From assembly GCA_030532895.1 (NCBI GenBank), contig JAUNKF010000007.1, positions 62,001 through 126,000 on the forward strand: a stretch of DNA of 64,000 bases. The letters run 5' to 3'. The stretch comes from Lautropia sp. (GTDB lineage: Bacteria > Pseudomonadota > Gammaproteobacteria > Burkholderiales > Burkholderiaceae_E). The position numbers and the translations under genes are program-made. This document shows, piece after piece, positions 8,262 to 15,826 of the stretch. Position 1 is the first letter of the stretch; each line of letters starts with the position of its first letter. Under the pieces are notes generated by a model that was not told the DNA's origin, did no database searches, and saw nothing but the letters and a program-made list of their open reading frames with translations.

Positions 8262-8554
8262 CGTTTGCTGCCCATGCCGGTCAACAGACCCAAACGGGTC
8301 AGTTGTGACCAGGCCAAGGCCGAGACCATGCCACCGCCAATGATTGACACGGCCTGATACAAGCCCGCCAGGCCGAGCAGGCCGGCCAGCTCACTCGTGA
8401 TACCGGCCATGTTTGACTGCACCTGATCCAGCAGGCTACGCAACGCAGCATCCGCTCCGACATAAGTCACGGCACCGATGCCGATGGCAGCCAAGGCGCG
8501 AATAGCCACCGGGGCGGCCAGGGCAAGCATCCAGGCAGCGAACCCTTGCAGCAT
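8258..8554 (-). CDS. pVI-like minor coat / membrane protein (DUF2523 type)
   Basis: 98-aa, very hydrophobic protein with three predicted membrane segments (LAAPVAIRALAAIGIGAVTYVGA; the central ITSELAGLLGLAGLYQAVSIIGGG; and the C-terminal part). Its size, hydrophobicity and position between the adsorption protein and Zot match gene VI of Ff-type phages and the DUF2523 family. It starts 2 nt after the pIII-like gene and overlaps zot by 4 nt. Confidence 0.8.
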   Translation of the reverse strand: MLQGFAAWMLALAAPVAIRALAAIGIGAVTYVGADAALRSLLDQVQSNMAGITSELAGLLGLAGLYQAVSIIGGGMVSALAWSQLTRLGLLTGMGSKR

Positions 8555-8556
8555 GA

Positions 8557-9849
8557 TCAGCTCCTACGGGCCGCGCCGATGAAGATCAACGCGGCCGACA
8601 GATATGCAAACGCAATGATCAGTGGGCGAATCATCGTCGCAAAGTCACAAATGGGTTGGTACGAGATGGTCAGCGACCGGCCGAAGAACGATGCCTTGCG
8701 CGGAGCAGGGCAGGCACCGCCCCTCGCCTCGCCATACGGCTGATAGTTCATCGTCACCAACTGCTCTTCCAACTTTGGCGGCTCTTTGATCTCACCGTAT
8801 TTCTGGCACGCCAGGATATCCGGGTTGGCCTTACAGACATCTATCTTGTCTTCTGGCTTGCCGCCATCACCCCCCGGCGGCGTGGCCGTATCAGTGGGCG
8901 TGCCGTTACCTGTACCGGTTGGCGGCTTTTCTCCACCAGGGGCAGATATCCGTTCTTCATACGGCCGTGCATCCAGGCGCAACGGATCAGCCGGCGTGCC
9001 GAGCTGTTGCAACTCGACACCCGGTTGCACCCAGGTGGTTTCGCCCGTGTCAGGATCGACGCGCGGCAACGGATCGCCCACGGGCACCCGAAACGGCATC
9101 GGCTGAGGGTCAGGGCCGGGCGATGGATTGATGATCGGATCAGCTTCAATCGGCACCGGCGGAATGGCAGGCAGCGGTGCCGTCTCCAACATCCGATCCA
9201 TTTCGTCATCGGGCAGAACGTCGGGATCGCCAACAATTTGGCTACGATACACCCCAAAACTTACCAAACCCTGTGTCGTCCCACAACCTACAGAAGATGA
9301 CGTTTTCTCATCATACCCACTGGTTGTAACAAAGGCATAAGGAGGTTCATCTTTACCTCTTCGATTGATTTCACCTTGCCTACAAGCCTCAGACGCTGAC
9401 CCATGTTTAGTATGTCTGTAGGGTTCAACCCACGGCCCCCAATCTATATCAGGGTCTGGCCCGCAAGCAATGACCCAACTTCCGCCCTTGTTCTTCAGGC
9501 ATTTCTCAATCGCCCAGCTGCCAATGCCGATTGCAGCCGCGGCGGCAGGATTCCGTCGCAGCAGGCCACCGACGGCACGGCCGATGGCACCGGCAGCCGG
9601 TTTGAAGCCGATGGGGACGGGATGCGAGCCGCCGCCCGGCTTCGGAATGTTGATATTGCCGCCTGGAATCAGGCCACCAGAACCGGGCCGGGCCGGAGCA
9701 GGGGGCTTGTATCGCCATTTGCCGTCGCCTCCCCGTTCAAAACCTGGCGGGGGCGTTGGGCTGACGAAGGCGCTGGCCGCGCGGGGCGCGACCATCGCCC
9801 ACGTCAGCCCCAGAATCACCAGCGCGAAAAGAACATGATTGCTGCGCAT
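8557..9849 (-). CDS. pIII-like adsorption / TspB-type minor coat protein
   Basis: 430 aa. Signal peptide at residues 1-28 (MRSNHVLFALVILGLTWAMVAPRAASAF), then a Gly/Pro-rich segment, a variable middle domain, a long Pro/Asp/Thr-rich linker, and a conserved C-terminal domain with paired cysteines (VCKANPDILACQ; GGACPAPRKASFFGRSLTISYQPICDF) ending in a single membrane anchor (IRPLIIAFAYLSAALIFIGAARRS). This C-terminal pattern is that of TspB-like proteins encoded by neisserial and betaproteobacterial filamentous phages, equivalent to pIII. The receptor (usually a pilus) cannot be named; the middle region would carry host specificity. Confidence 0.85.
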   Translation of the reverse strand: MRSNHVLFALVILGLTWAMVAPRAASAFVSPTPPPGFERGGDGKWRYKPPAPARPGSGGLIPGGNINIPKPGGGSHPVPIGFKPAAGAIGRAVGGLLRRNPAAAAAIGIGSWAIEKCLKNKGGSWVIACGPDPDIDWGPWVEPYRHTKHGSASEACRQGEINRRGKDEPPYAFVTTSGYDEKTSSSVGCGTTQGLVSFGVYRSQIVGDPDVLPDDEMDRMLETAPLPAIPPVPIEADPIINPSPGPDPQPMPFRVPVGDPLPRVDPDTGETTWVQPGVELQQLGTPADPLRLDARPYEERISAPGGEKPPTGTGNGTPTDTATPPGGDGGKPEDKIDVCKANPDILACQKYGEIKEPPKLEEQLVTMNYQPYGEARGGACPAPRKASFFGRSLTISYQPICDFATMIRPLIIAFAYLSAALIFIGAARRS

Positions 9850-9879
9850 CCTGTCACCGCCAGAAATCCGGCCCAGAAT

Positions 9880-10230
9880 TCAGGGTTGCCCATCGTGGTC
9901 ACTCCCGTATGCCGCCCACATGGCACGGGCAATCAGCATGGTGGCCCAAGCGATCACCCAGACACTGGCGACCTGCCAGCCCAGATCGACACCATCAGCC
10001 GCTGACAGCAAGCCGCAAGGCTGCGGACTGTAGGGAACGACGGCTTCCAGCGTGGCGGGCTGGCTGACACCATGCAAGACATATTTGATACGGTCGGCCC
10101 CAACGTGATCGACCTGGACGGCGTACAGATGCTGGCCGACCTGGTGAAAGGTGCCACCAACGGACGAGGCAGCCGCCGAGGCTGCCGCTTCGGCCGTGTC
10201 ATAGCACGTTGAACCAACCTGAAATCCCAT
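9880..10230 (-). CDS. Small phage membrane protein (pVII/pIX position)
   Basis: 116 aa with an N-terminal soluble part and one C-terminal membrane segment (LGWQVASVWVIAWATMLIARAMWAAYG), N-out by composition. It lies between the central terminator and the adsorption protein gene. A GGAGG ribosome site precedes the ATG at 10230. Position and topology suggest a minor virion or assembly protein; no confident family assignment. Confidence 0.7.
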   Translation of the reverse strand: MGFQVGSTCYDTAEAAASAAASSVGGTFHQVGQHLYAVQVDHVGADRIKYVLHGVSQPATLEAVVPYSPQPCGLLSAADGVDLGWQVASVWVIAWATMLIARAMWAAYGSDHDGQP

Positions 10231-10242
10231 GATTCGCCTCCG

Positions 10243-10280
10243 AAACCCGGCCGACCTGGTGTGGAGCCAAGTCGGCCGGG
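10243..10280 (-). terminator. Central terminator after the major coat gene
   Basis: 10-bp perfect stem CCCGGCCGAC (10246-10255) / GTCGGCCGGG (10271-10280) followed by TTT on the minus strand, directly after the major coat stop codon. Ff-type phages have a terminator at the same place (between genes VIII and III), which keeps coat message abundant relative to downstream genes. Confidence 0.75.
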
Positions 10281-10286
10281 GCTGGA

Positions 10287-10475
10287 TCAGGCCAGCGCGC
10301 GACGCATCAGGCGGAACCCGAACAGCGCGACGATAGCCACCAGAACAGCAGCGGCGACCGTGGTAGCGTCGGTCTGCGCCGTCGTGATGGCATTGGTCAC
10401 ACCTTCAGGCACGGCAGCGAAGGCAGGCGCGCCCAGCATACCGACCGATGCGGCAAGAGCCATTTTGCGAATCAT
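10287..10475 (-). CDS. Major coat protein (pVIII-like)
   Basis: 62-aa precursor of the virion major coat. The start was set at 10475 because GGGAGAATCATC-ATG gives a good ribosome site and the product then has a classic leader (MIRKMALAASVGMLGAPAFA, cleavage after AFA about residue 20) followed by a 42-aa mature protein: short amphipathic N-terminal part, membrane span VAAAVLVAIVALFGF, and basic C-terminus RLMRRALA that contacts DNA. Size and organisation are those of inovirus coat proteins. Confidence 0.88.
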   Translation of the reverse strand: MIRKMALAASVGMLGAPAFAAVPEGVTNAITTAQTDATTVAAAVLVAIVALFGFRLMRRALA

Positions 10476-10548
10476 GATGATTCTCCCATTGCCCGATTGA
10501 CGAGACCGGCCATGCGCTCGGGCCGCACGCACGGTCAGCGTGGAATCG

Positions 10549-10854
10549 TCAGGCGCTGGCAGCGGCTGTCTGTTTGCCGCCCGTGGCAGGCTGCTGCGGC
10601 ACGAGAAAGAAGCCCGATGGCTGAAAGACGGTTCGGCCATCCCGTTCGGCCAAGCCAATGCCAATTTGATAACGGCCAGGGGCCACGGGCTGATCATTGA
10701 TCAGCTGGCAGACGCGGCGCTCGCGCTCATCCAGATGCACGACGCAATGGACTCGATGCAGCGACCAAACACGGCCGGTCTTCTCACTGACCCTCCGGCC
10801 AGGGTTCATGTCTTCGCTGTGGATCACATCTGCCAGAAAATACGGTTGACTCAT
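10549..10854 (-). CDS. Phage single-stranded DNA-binding protein (gene V position)
   Basis: 101 aa from the ATG at 10854 (MSQPYFLADVIHSED...). Its position directly after the Rep C-terminal coding segment and before the major coat gene is that of the gene V protein, which coats progeny ssDNA. The sequence is beta-rich with a Gln/Pro/Ala tail (FFLVPQQPATGGKQTAAASA), as in related phage ssDNA-binding proteins. The start lies inside the Rep tail reading frame (overlap of 71 nt), suggesting translational coupling in the excised phage. Confidence 0.7.
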   Translation of the reverse strand: MSQPYFLADVIHSEDMNPGRRVSEKTGRVWSLHRVHCVVHLDERERRVCQLINDQPVAPGRYQIGIGLAERDGRTVFQPSGFFLVPQQPATGGKQTAAASA

Positions 10855-11062
10855 TTTCTCTTTCCATATTCCAGTGCAGCGCTGAATAATCAATTCGCTT
10901 TGGCAACCGGCCGTGCCTGATTAATCGGTCAATGATTCTCTGCGCGCTGTTTTCATCTGCCGGACTCTCGACCATCGACAGGAGGTTGACGAGGGCGCCG
11001 CATTGCGTTTTTGCTATCTCAACAGCCCTATCGATAGACTTCGTTAATTTGACATAATACAT
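10784..11062 (-). CDS. Detached C-terminal part of phage Rep (restored on excision)
   Basis: 92-codon frame beginning MYYVKLTKSIDRAVEIAKTQCGALVNLL and including RLIRHGRLPKRIDY, the recognisable C-terminal segment of inovirus replication proteins. It starts inside the right att repeat with the same codons (ATG TAT TAT GTC AAA) that occur at Rep residues 317-321 in the left att. The two rep pieces are therefore one gene split by integration. In the chromosome it has no convincing ribosome site of its own and is probably not translated as a separate protein. Confidence 0.82.
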   Translation of the reverse strand: MYYVKLTKSIDRAVEIAKTQCGALVNLLSMVESPADENSAQRIIDRLIRHGRLPKRIDYSALHWNMERENESTVFSGRCDPQRRHEPWPEGQ

Positions 11063-11073
11063 ATTATGCGAAG
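11046..11073 (-). other. dif: Chromosomal dif site (attR), XerC/XerD target
   Basis: 28-bp site with XerD arm ATTTGACATAA, centre TACATA and XerC arm TTATGCGAAGT on the plus strand; read on the minus strand it matches the Escherichia coli dif layout (XerC arm, 6-bp spacer, XerD arm) with the conserved CATAA / TTATG inner boxes. The first 19 bp are repeated at 4693-4711. It is the complete dif left at the right end of the prophage and marks the chromosome dimer-resolution locus, normally in the replication terminus. Confidence 0.85.
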
Positions 11074-11261
11074 TCAGGCCATCATCCTGATGGTGCCACT
11101 TCCGGCCTTCGCCGCATACCGATCAAGGAGCCGGATACGGCTCGTCCGGCAAGCATGCAGCAGCATCCTGTGATGCAGCCACGCGCATCGTGGCCGCCGA
11201 AGTTGGTAACATCATGACATTCCGAAAACATAGTTCGACATCAACCCAGCCACTGCCTGCC

Positions 11262-12074
11262 ATGAACGTACCATTCCGCCGCCGTCTGCTGTTGTCCGTT
11301 GCAGCCACTGCCTTGCTGGCCGCCTGTAACAAAGCCCCCGAGGCCCCGAAGGCCGCGGGTTCCGCCGCACCCGCCAACGACTTGCCCGCCAAGATCGTGA
11401 TCGGTCTGGATGACAACTTCCCGCCGATGGGTTTTCGGGATGAACAGAATCAGCTCGTCGGTTTCGATATCGACCTGGCCAAGGAAGCCGCCAAGCGTCT
11501 GGGTGTGGCGGTCGACTTCAAGCCGATCGACTGGAATGCCAAGGAAGCCGAGCTGACCGGCAAGCGAGTGGATGCGCTCTGGAACGGGCTGACGATCACC
11601 GAGCAACGCAAGAAGAACATCGCGTTCACGCCAGCCTACATGGAAAACCACCAGATCATCATCGTGAAGGCCGGCTCACCAGTCAAGACGAAAAAGGATC
11701 TGGCCGACAAGGTCGTGGGCGCACAGGATGGCAGCAGCGCGGTCGATGCGATCGAGAAGGAAGCCGACATCGCCAAGTCGATGAAAAGCCTGAAAAAATA
11801 CGGTGACAACGTCACGGTGCTGCTCGACCTCGAAGCCGGTCGTCTGGATGCCGCCGTGCTGGACGAAGTGGTCGGCCGCTACTACGTGGCCAAGAAGCCC
11901 GGCGACTATCACGTGCTCGACGAGAACTTCGGCACCGAGGAATATGGCGTGGGCCTGCGCAAGGAAGACACGGCCCTGCTGGAGCGACTCACCAGCACGA
12001 TCGACGAGATGAAGAAGGACGGCAGCGCCGAAGCCATCGCCCAGAAATGGTTTGGCAAGAACATCATCAAGTAA
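11262..12074 (+). CDS. Polar amino-acid ABC transporter substrate-binding lipoprotein
   Basis: Periplasmic SBP of family 3 (GlnH/FliY type), delivering a polar amino acid to the permease encoded next. The start at 11262 is preferred because it gives an ideal lipoprotein signal (MNVPFRRRLLLSVAATALLAAC, acylated Cys in LLAAC); an ATG at 11214 is possible, and neither has a strong ribosome site. Family motifs: IVIGLDDNFPPMGFRDEQNQLVGFDIDLAKEAAKRLG, DALWNGLTITEQRKKNIAFTPAY, and VGAQDGSSAVDAIEK. It is the first gene of an SBP-permease-ATPase operon, immediately to the right of dif. Confidence 0.9.
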   Translation: MNVPFRRRLLLSVAATALLAACNKAPEAPKAAGSAAPANDLPAKIVIGLDDNFPPMGFRDEQNQLVGFDIDLAKEAAKRLGVAVDFKPIDWNAKEAELTGKRVDALWNGLTITEQRKKNIAFTPAYMENHQIIIVKAGSPVKTKKDLADKVVGAQDGSSAVDAIEKEADIAKSMKSLKKYGDNVTVLLDLEAGRLDAAVLDEVVGRYYVAKKPGDYHVLDENFGTEEYGVGLRKEDTALLERLTSTIDEMKKDGSAEAIAQKWFGKNIIK

Positions 12075-12080
12075 ATCGGC

Positions 12081-12737
12081 GTGTTCGATTACATCCTGAG
12101 CATCCTCGGGCCGCTGGCTGAAGGCTCGCTGGTTTCGCTGCAGCTGTTTTTCATCACCCTGCTGCTGTCGATTCCACTGGGCGTTGCGCTCGCGTTGATG
12201 CGCCTGTCCCGATATCCGCTGATGCGGGTATCGGTGAGCGGCTATCTGTGGCTGATGCGGGGCACACCGCTCATGCTGCAGATGCTCTTCATCTACTATG
12301 CCCTGCCGCTGCTACCGGGCGGCGGCATCCGGCTGCCGGATTTCCCGGCGGCCATCGTCGCCTTCGTGCTGAATTACGCGGCTTATTTTGCCGAAATCTT
12401 CCGTGCCGGCATCCAGTCGATCGACCGAGGCCAGTATGAAGGCGCCAAGGCACTCGGCATGAGCTATCCGCAGACCATGCGGCGCATCATCATGCCGCAG
12501 GTGATCCGGCGCATCCTGCCACCGCTCTCGAACGAGACCATCACGCTGGTGAAGGACACTTCGCTGATCTACGTGCTGGCCTTGAACGACCTGCTGCGTG
12601 CGGCCCGTGGTATCGTGCAGCGTGACTTCACGATCACGCCCTTCATCGTGGCTGCCGTCTTCTACCTGCTGATGACGCTGCTGCTGACCTGGTTGTTCCA
12701 GTATCTTGAAAAACGCTATGCCAGCCATGACGAATGA
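12081..12737 (+). CDS. Polar amino-acid ABC transporter permease (HisM/GlnP family)
   Basis: 218-aa inner-membrane permease with about five membrane segments. The EAA loop that contacts the ATPase is seen as EGAKALGMSYPQTMRRIIMPQVIRRILPPLSNE. The N-terminal SLQLFFITLLLSIPLGVALALMRLS is typical of the His/Glu/Gln/Arg permease family. GTG start 6 nt after the SBP stop codon. One permease gene is present, so a homodimer is expected. Confidence 0.92.
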   Translation: MFDYILSILGPLAEGSLVSLQLFFITLLLSIPLGVALALMRLSRYPLMRVSVSGYLWLMRGTPLMLQMLFIYYALPLLPGGGIRLPDFPAAIVAFVLNYAAYFAEIFRAGIQSIDRGQYEGAKALGMSYPQTMRRIIMPQVIRRILPPLSNETITLVKDTSLIYVLALNDLLRAARGIVQRDFTITPFIVAAVFYLLMTLLLTWLFQYLEKRYASHDE

Positions 12738-13518
12738 AAGCCCGATGACACCGCCGGCGGCGATGATGGTCGAGGCACTCGACCTCTACAAGCGCTTTGG
12801 GAACCTGCAAGTGCTCGATGGCGTGTCATTGAACATCCAGCGCGGTGAGGTCGTGGCACTGATCGGCCCTTCCGGTTCAGGCAAAAGCACCCTGCTCCGC
12901 TGCCTCAATCACCTGGAGATCATCGACCGGGGACAGATCACCATCGGCACCGACGTGATGGTGCAAAACGATGCCTCGGGCCGCGCCCGCTACGTGCCCG
13001 AACAGGAAATTCGGCGCATCGGCCGCCGGATGGGCATGGTGTTTCAGCACTTCAACCTGTTTCCGCACTTCACGGTACTGGAGAACCTGATCGAGGCGCC
13101 GATCACGGTCAAGAAGATGAAACGCGAGCAGATCATTCCCAAGGCGGAAGTGCTGCTCGACAAAGTTGGCCTGCTCGACAAGCGTGATGCCTACCCCAAT
13201 CGACTCTCGGGCGGCCAGAAGCAGCGCGTGGCCATTGCGCGGGCACTGGCCATGGAACCCGACATCCTGCTGTTCGACGAGCCGACCTCGGCCCTGGATC
13301 CGGAGCTGACGGGTGAAGTCCTTCGGACGATGCGTCAGTTGGCCAATGAACACATGACGATGCTGGTCGTCACCCATGAGATGGCCTTTGCCCGCGAAGT
13401 GGCACATCGGGTCTGCTTCATGGATCAGGGCAAGCTGGTCGAAAACCGCCCTGCTGCCGAATTCTTCGACGCCCCCCGGCACGAGCGGGCCAAAGCCTTC
13501 CTCGAACACGTCCTCTAG
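12727..13518 (+). CDS. Polar amino-acid ABC transporter ATP-binding protein (GlnQ family)
   Basis: ATPase of the preceding importer. Walker A GPSGSGKST, Q-loop MVFQHFNLFPHFTVLENL, signature LSGGQKQRVAIARAL, Walker B ILLFDEPTSALDPE and switch His in VTHEM are all intact. The start is uncertain (ATGs at 12718, 12727 and 12745 all overlap or abut the permease stop at 12737). It ends 100 nt before a dispersed palindromic repeat. Confidence 0.93.
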   Translation: MTNESPMTPPAAMMVEALDLYKRFGNLQVLDGVSLNIQRGEVVALIGPSGSGKSTLLRCLNHLEIIDRGQITIGTDVMVQNDASGRARYVPEQEIRRIGRRMGMVFQHFNLFPHFTVLENLIEAPITVKKMKREQIIPKAEVLLDKVGLLDKRDAYPNRLSGGQKQRVAIARALAMEPDILLFDEPTSALDPELTGEVLRTMRQLANEHMTMLVVTHEMAFAREVAHRVCFMDQGKLVENRPAAEFFDAPRHERAKAFLEHVL

Positions 13519-13618
13519 CGCGGTAGGCACAACGCCAATATCGGAGTACTGCCACCCCCTTGAAGCCATTGAAGATTCTGCGGGCTTGGCCGTGTCCGGG
13601 TATGTGAGGGACACGAAG

Positions 13619-13673
13619 TTCTGCACACCCAGAGGGGCTTATCAAGGGGCCGAATCAGTGCATAACACGCTCC
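13619..13673 (+). repeat. Dispersed palindrome, copy A
   Basis: Inner core CACCCAGAGGGGCTTATC and right arm GTGCATAACACGCTC match copies at 63226 and 21270; the left arm is reduced to CTGCACAC. It lies between the amino-acid transporter ATPase and the convergent lipoprotein gene. Confidence 0.75.
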
Positions 13674-13677
13674 AAGC

Positions 13678-15429
13678 TCAGCGATCCAGATCCGGGCAGG
13701 CGATCGGCACTTCATCACCATCGGCAGCCACTTCAGCAATGGTGCTGGCATTGGGGCGACGGCTCACCAGTAACGACTGCCAGCTGCATTCTTCGCCACG
13801 GAACACGGCAATGGCATGGATGGTCTGCCGTGCATCGCGCCGGCTGCGCCCCGGTTGAGTCTGCCACTGGCGATCGGTGAAATAGGTTTCACTCGGTTGG
13901 CGGCCCAACAAGGTGGCCGTGAGGCTGCGAAGCTGCACCGCCATCCGTGTGCCACCCACATTGCGCGGCTTGGCAGGCAACAAAGGTGTCACCGGGGCCA
14001 ACCGGGCACCGGCAGGCAAGGCGGCCAGCCCCCGCCGCGAGGCCAGTGAAGCCGCCTGTGCCTGCTGGGCAGCCATGCGGGCACTCTCCGCAGGTGAAGC
14101 GGTCGATGCTTTGGCGGCAACGGCTTTCTCCGCTTGCTCACCCCCACCCCCTGCGGCAGCCCCCTTGGCAATGGCACCCGCAGCCGTCACACCCGCGATG
14201 GCAGCCCCCCTCACGGCACTGCCCGCTGCCCCTCCCGCCGCGGCTGCCGCGCCAGCGGCCGAACCGGCACCGACCACAGGGCGGACGGACTCCGCCTGGT
14301 CACGCGCGCGTTTCTCCTCTGCCAGCCTGGCGGTTTCGGCCTGATCTCTCACCCGCTTGGCCTCGGCCGCAACACGGGCCGCCTCCGCCTGATCCCGAAT
14401 CCGCTGCTCATCGGCCAGCCGCTTCTGCTCTGCCAGGCGTGCCGCTTCGGCCGCCTCACGTGCTTTCTGCGCCCGAGCCTCACGTGCCGCTGCCTCAGCC
14501 TGTGCCTGCTGTTCACGGGCCTTGCGAGCAGCCTCGGCCGCATTGGCTTCGCGACGGGCAGCCTCGGCAGCCGCGCGGGCCTTGCCGCCCTCTTCAACCC
14601 TGTCTGCCTTCGCACCCAGCGTGGAGACCAATGCAGGTGCCGCTTTCGGGTCTGCACGCAACATGCCGGCGTAGACCCCCACCCCCTGCCTCAGGTCGAC
14701 ATCCACGGCTTCGACCCCCAACAGATCAGGCACGGGCAACCAGCTTTCAAAACGCCCCGGAAAACCGGCAAGCCGAACCTCCAGCGTCTGCTTGATCCGC
14801 TCGGCCTGAGTCATCGTCTCCAGCCAGCAGTCACTGGGCACATCGCCGACGCGCTTGCTGAGCGGTGCCAATGGCACCACCAGTGCATGAGCTTTGGCCT
14901 CCGCCGGCGTCAGCGTGACATAGCAGGTGTTCAGAATCCGCATGCTGTGGTTGTCACCAACTTGCACGAACAGATGCGGATAAGACGAAAACGAATGCTT
15001 GCTGTACGGATCGGCCGGATGAGCCAGCTCACCCAGCGGACGCGTCGATTGGATATACAGATACAGTGGCTGCCCATCACGCAACAGTCCGACCGGATGC
15101 TTGCGGGCCTCATCGATGGAGGAAACCAGTCGACCACTCAGAACCATGTCGACGATCCCGCCCACGACCCGTTCGGCTGCCGGACTCTTGATCGGCCCTT
15201 GGCTGGATGACACGGCGCTATCGGCACGAGAATAGTCGGCACCGGGCTGCTCACCGGTGGTGCTGCAGGCCGCGAGCACCGCCGCACTGCCCAGGGTCAG
15301 CACGACACGTGCAGCCGCCTTGATGGCCAACCCTCCGCTGCCAGCCGACCTGTCTGGTGAACACGGATCATTTACCCGGTCGGTGGTCGGCAAATCAGTG
15401 GTTGAGTGCTGGGAGCTGGAGCTGTTCAT
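13678..15429 (-). CDS. Unknown Ala-rich coiled-coil lipoprotein
   Basis: Not recognised as a known family. An N-terminal lipoprotein signal ends in AAVLAACS, but with the ATG at 15429 the signal core is preceded by an unusually long 33-residue Ser/Asp-rich leader; an in-frame TTG at about 15330 would give a normal-length signal (LAIKAAARVVLTLGSAAVLAAC). A structured region follows (about residues 80-270), then a charged heptad-like Ala/Glu/Lys/Arg coiled coil (about 280-382) with tandem units of the EAARxAxEQRxRDQAE kind, a Gly/Ala-rich hinge (about 385-435) and a small globular C-terminus with two cysteines. The layout suggests an envelope-anchored spacer protein, like TolA or TonB in shape only. 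Confidence 0.65.
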   Translation of the reverse strand: MNSSSSQHSTTDLPTTDRVNDPCSPDRSAGSGGLAIKAAARVVLTLGSAAVLAACSTTGEQPGADYSRADSAVSSSQGPIKSPAAERVVGGIVDMVLSGRLVSSIDEARKHPVGLLRDGQPLYLYIQSTRPLGELAHPADPYSKHSFSSYPHLFVQVGDNHSMRILNTCYVTLTPAEAKAHALVVPLAPLSKRVGDVPSDCWLETMTQAERIKQTLEVRLAGFPGRFESWLPVPDLLGVEAVDVDLRQGVGVYAGMLRADPKAAPALVSTLGAKADRVEEGGKARAAAEAARREANAAEAARKAREQQAQAEAAAREARAQKAREAAEAARLAEQKRLADEQRIRDQAEAARVAAEAKRVRDQAETARLAEEKRARDQAESVRPVVGAGSAAGAAAAAGGAAGSAVRGAAIAGVTAAGAIAKGAAAGGGGEQAEKAVAAKASTASPAESARMAAQQAQAASLASRRGLAALPAGARLAPVTPLLPAKPRNVGGTRMAVQLRSLTATLLGRQPSETYFTDRQWQTQPGRSRRDARQTIHAIAVFRGEECSWQSLLVSRRPNASTIAEVAADGDEVPIACPDLDR

Positions 15430-15826
15430 GTCGGCAAAAATCAGACCAGGTTATAAGCAGAAACGTGAAAATGGCTTGTGTCTCAGCGTGTGGCGCCAGG
15501 TCTTGCGCTTCACGCCAGGGCTGGCAGCCCCTGTTTTAATGGCAGGCACGGCATGCACAGCCTCATGACACGATCTCAAGTATCTTCTGATGGGGCGCAA
15601 TGAACGTCAACTCTCGTACCAGCGGTTCGCCGCCCCGGTCTGAGCGGCATGATGCTGTGGCAAGCCGCCCTACCGCACGGGTCAAGCCACCAGCCTCTGC
15701 CTGGTGAGATGACACCTATCAGGTGCCAAACCAGTGGACAGGGCCAAGACCGGCCTGCGACCACGATCTGGGGGCGCCCCCTCCTCTCCAAGGCTCATTG
15801 GTACGGACGCCGGGATCATTGCCAGC
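15430..15826. other. Gene-free stretch between the lipoprotein gene and tatD
   Basis: About 400 nt upstream of the lipoprotein gene and downstream of tatD. No ORF with protein-like composition, RNA gene or clear terminator is seen. It contains one degraded copy of the dispersed palindrome at 15551-15576. Confidence 0.5.
15551..15576 (+). repeat. Degraded copy of the dispersed palindrome
   Basis: GCATGCACAGCCTCATGACACGATCT retains only fragments of the two arms (GCATGCAC and CATGACACG-TCT) with the inner part lost. Confidence 0.4.

Larger units (their letters stand above)
4693..11064 (-). mobile_element. Filamentous (inovirus) prophage integrated at the chromosomal dif site
   Basis: About 6.35 kb, within the usual inovirus genome size, bounded by the 19-bp direct repeat. 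All genes are on the minus strand in the canonical order once the ends are joined: rep, ssDNA-binding protein, major coat, terminator, small membrane protein, pIII/TspB-like adsorption protein, pVI-like protein, pI/Zot, then an accessory module (antitoxin, toxin, unknown), and a non-coding region with hairpins before rep. There is no integrase, transposase or pIV secretin gene, so integration is expected to use host XerC/XerD (as in CTXphi-type phages) and export a host secretin. Confidence 0.92.

Noticed and set aside
13947-15210. Plus-strand frames of 282 and 358 aa opposite the Ala-rich lipoprotein
   Set aside because: Pro/Arg/His-rich translations produced by reading the Ala/Glu/Lys coiled-coil codons backwards; not protein-like.
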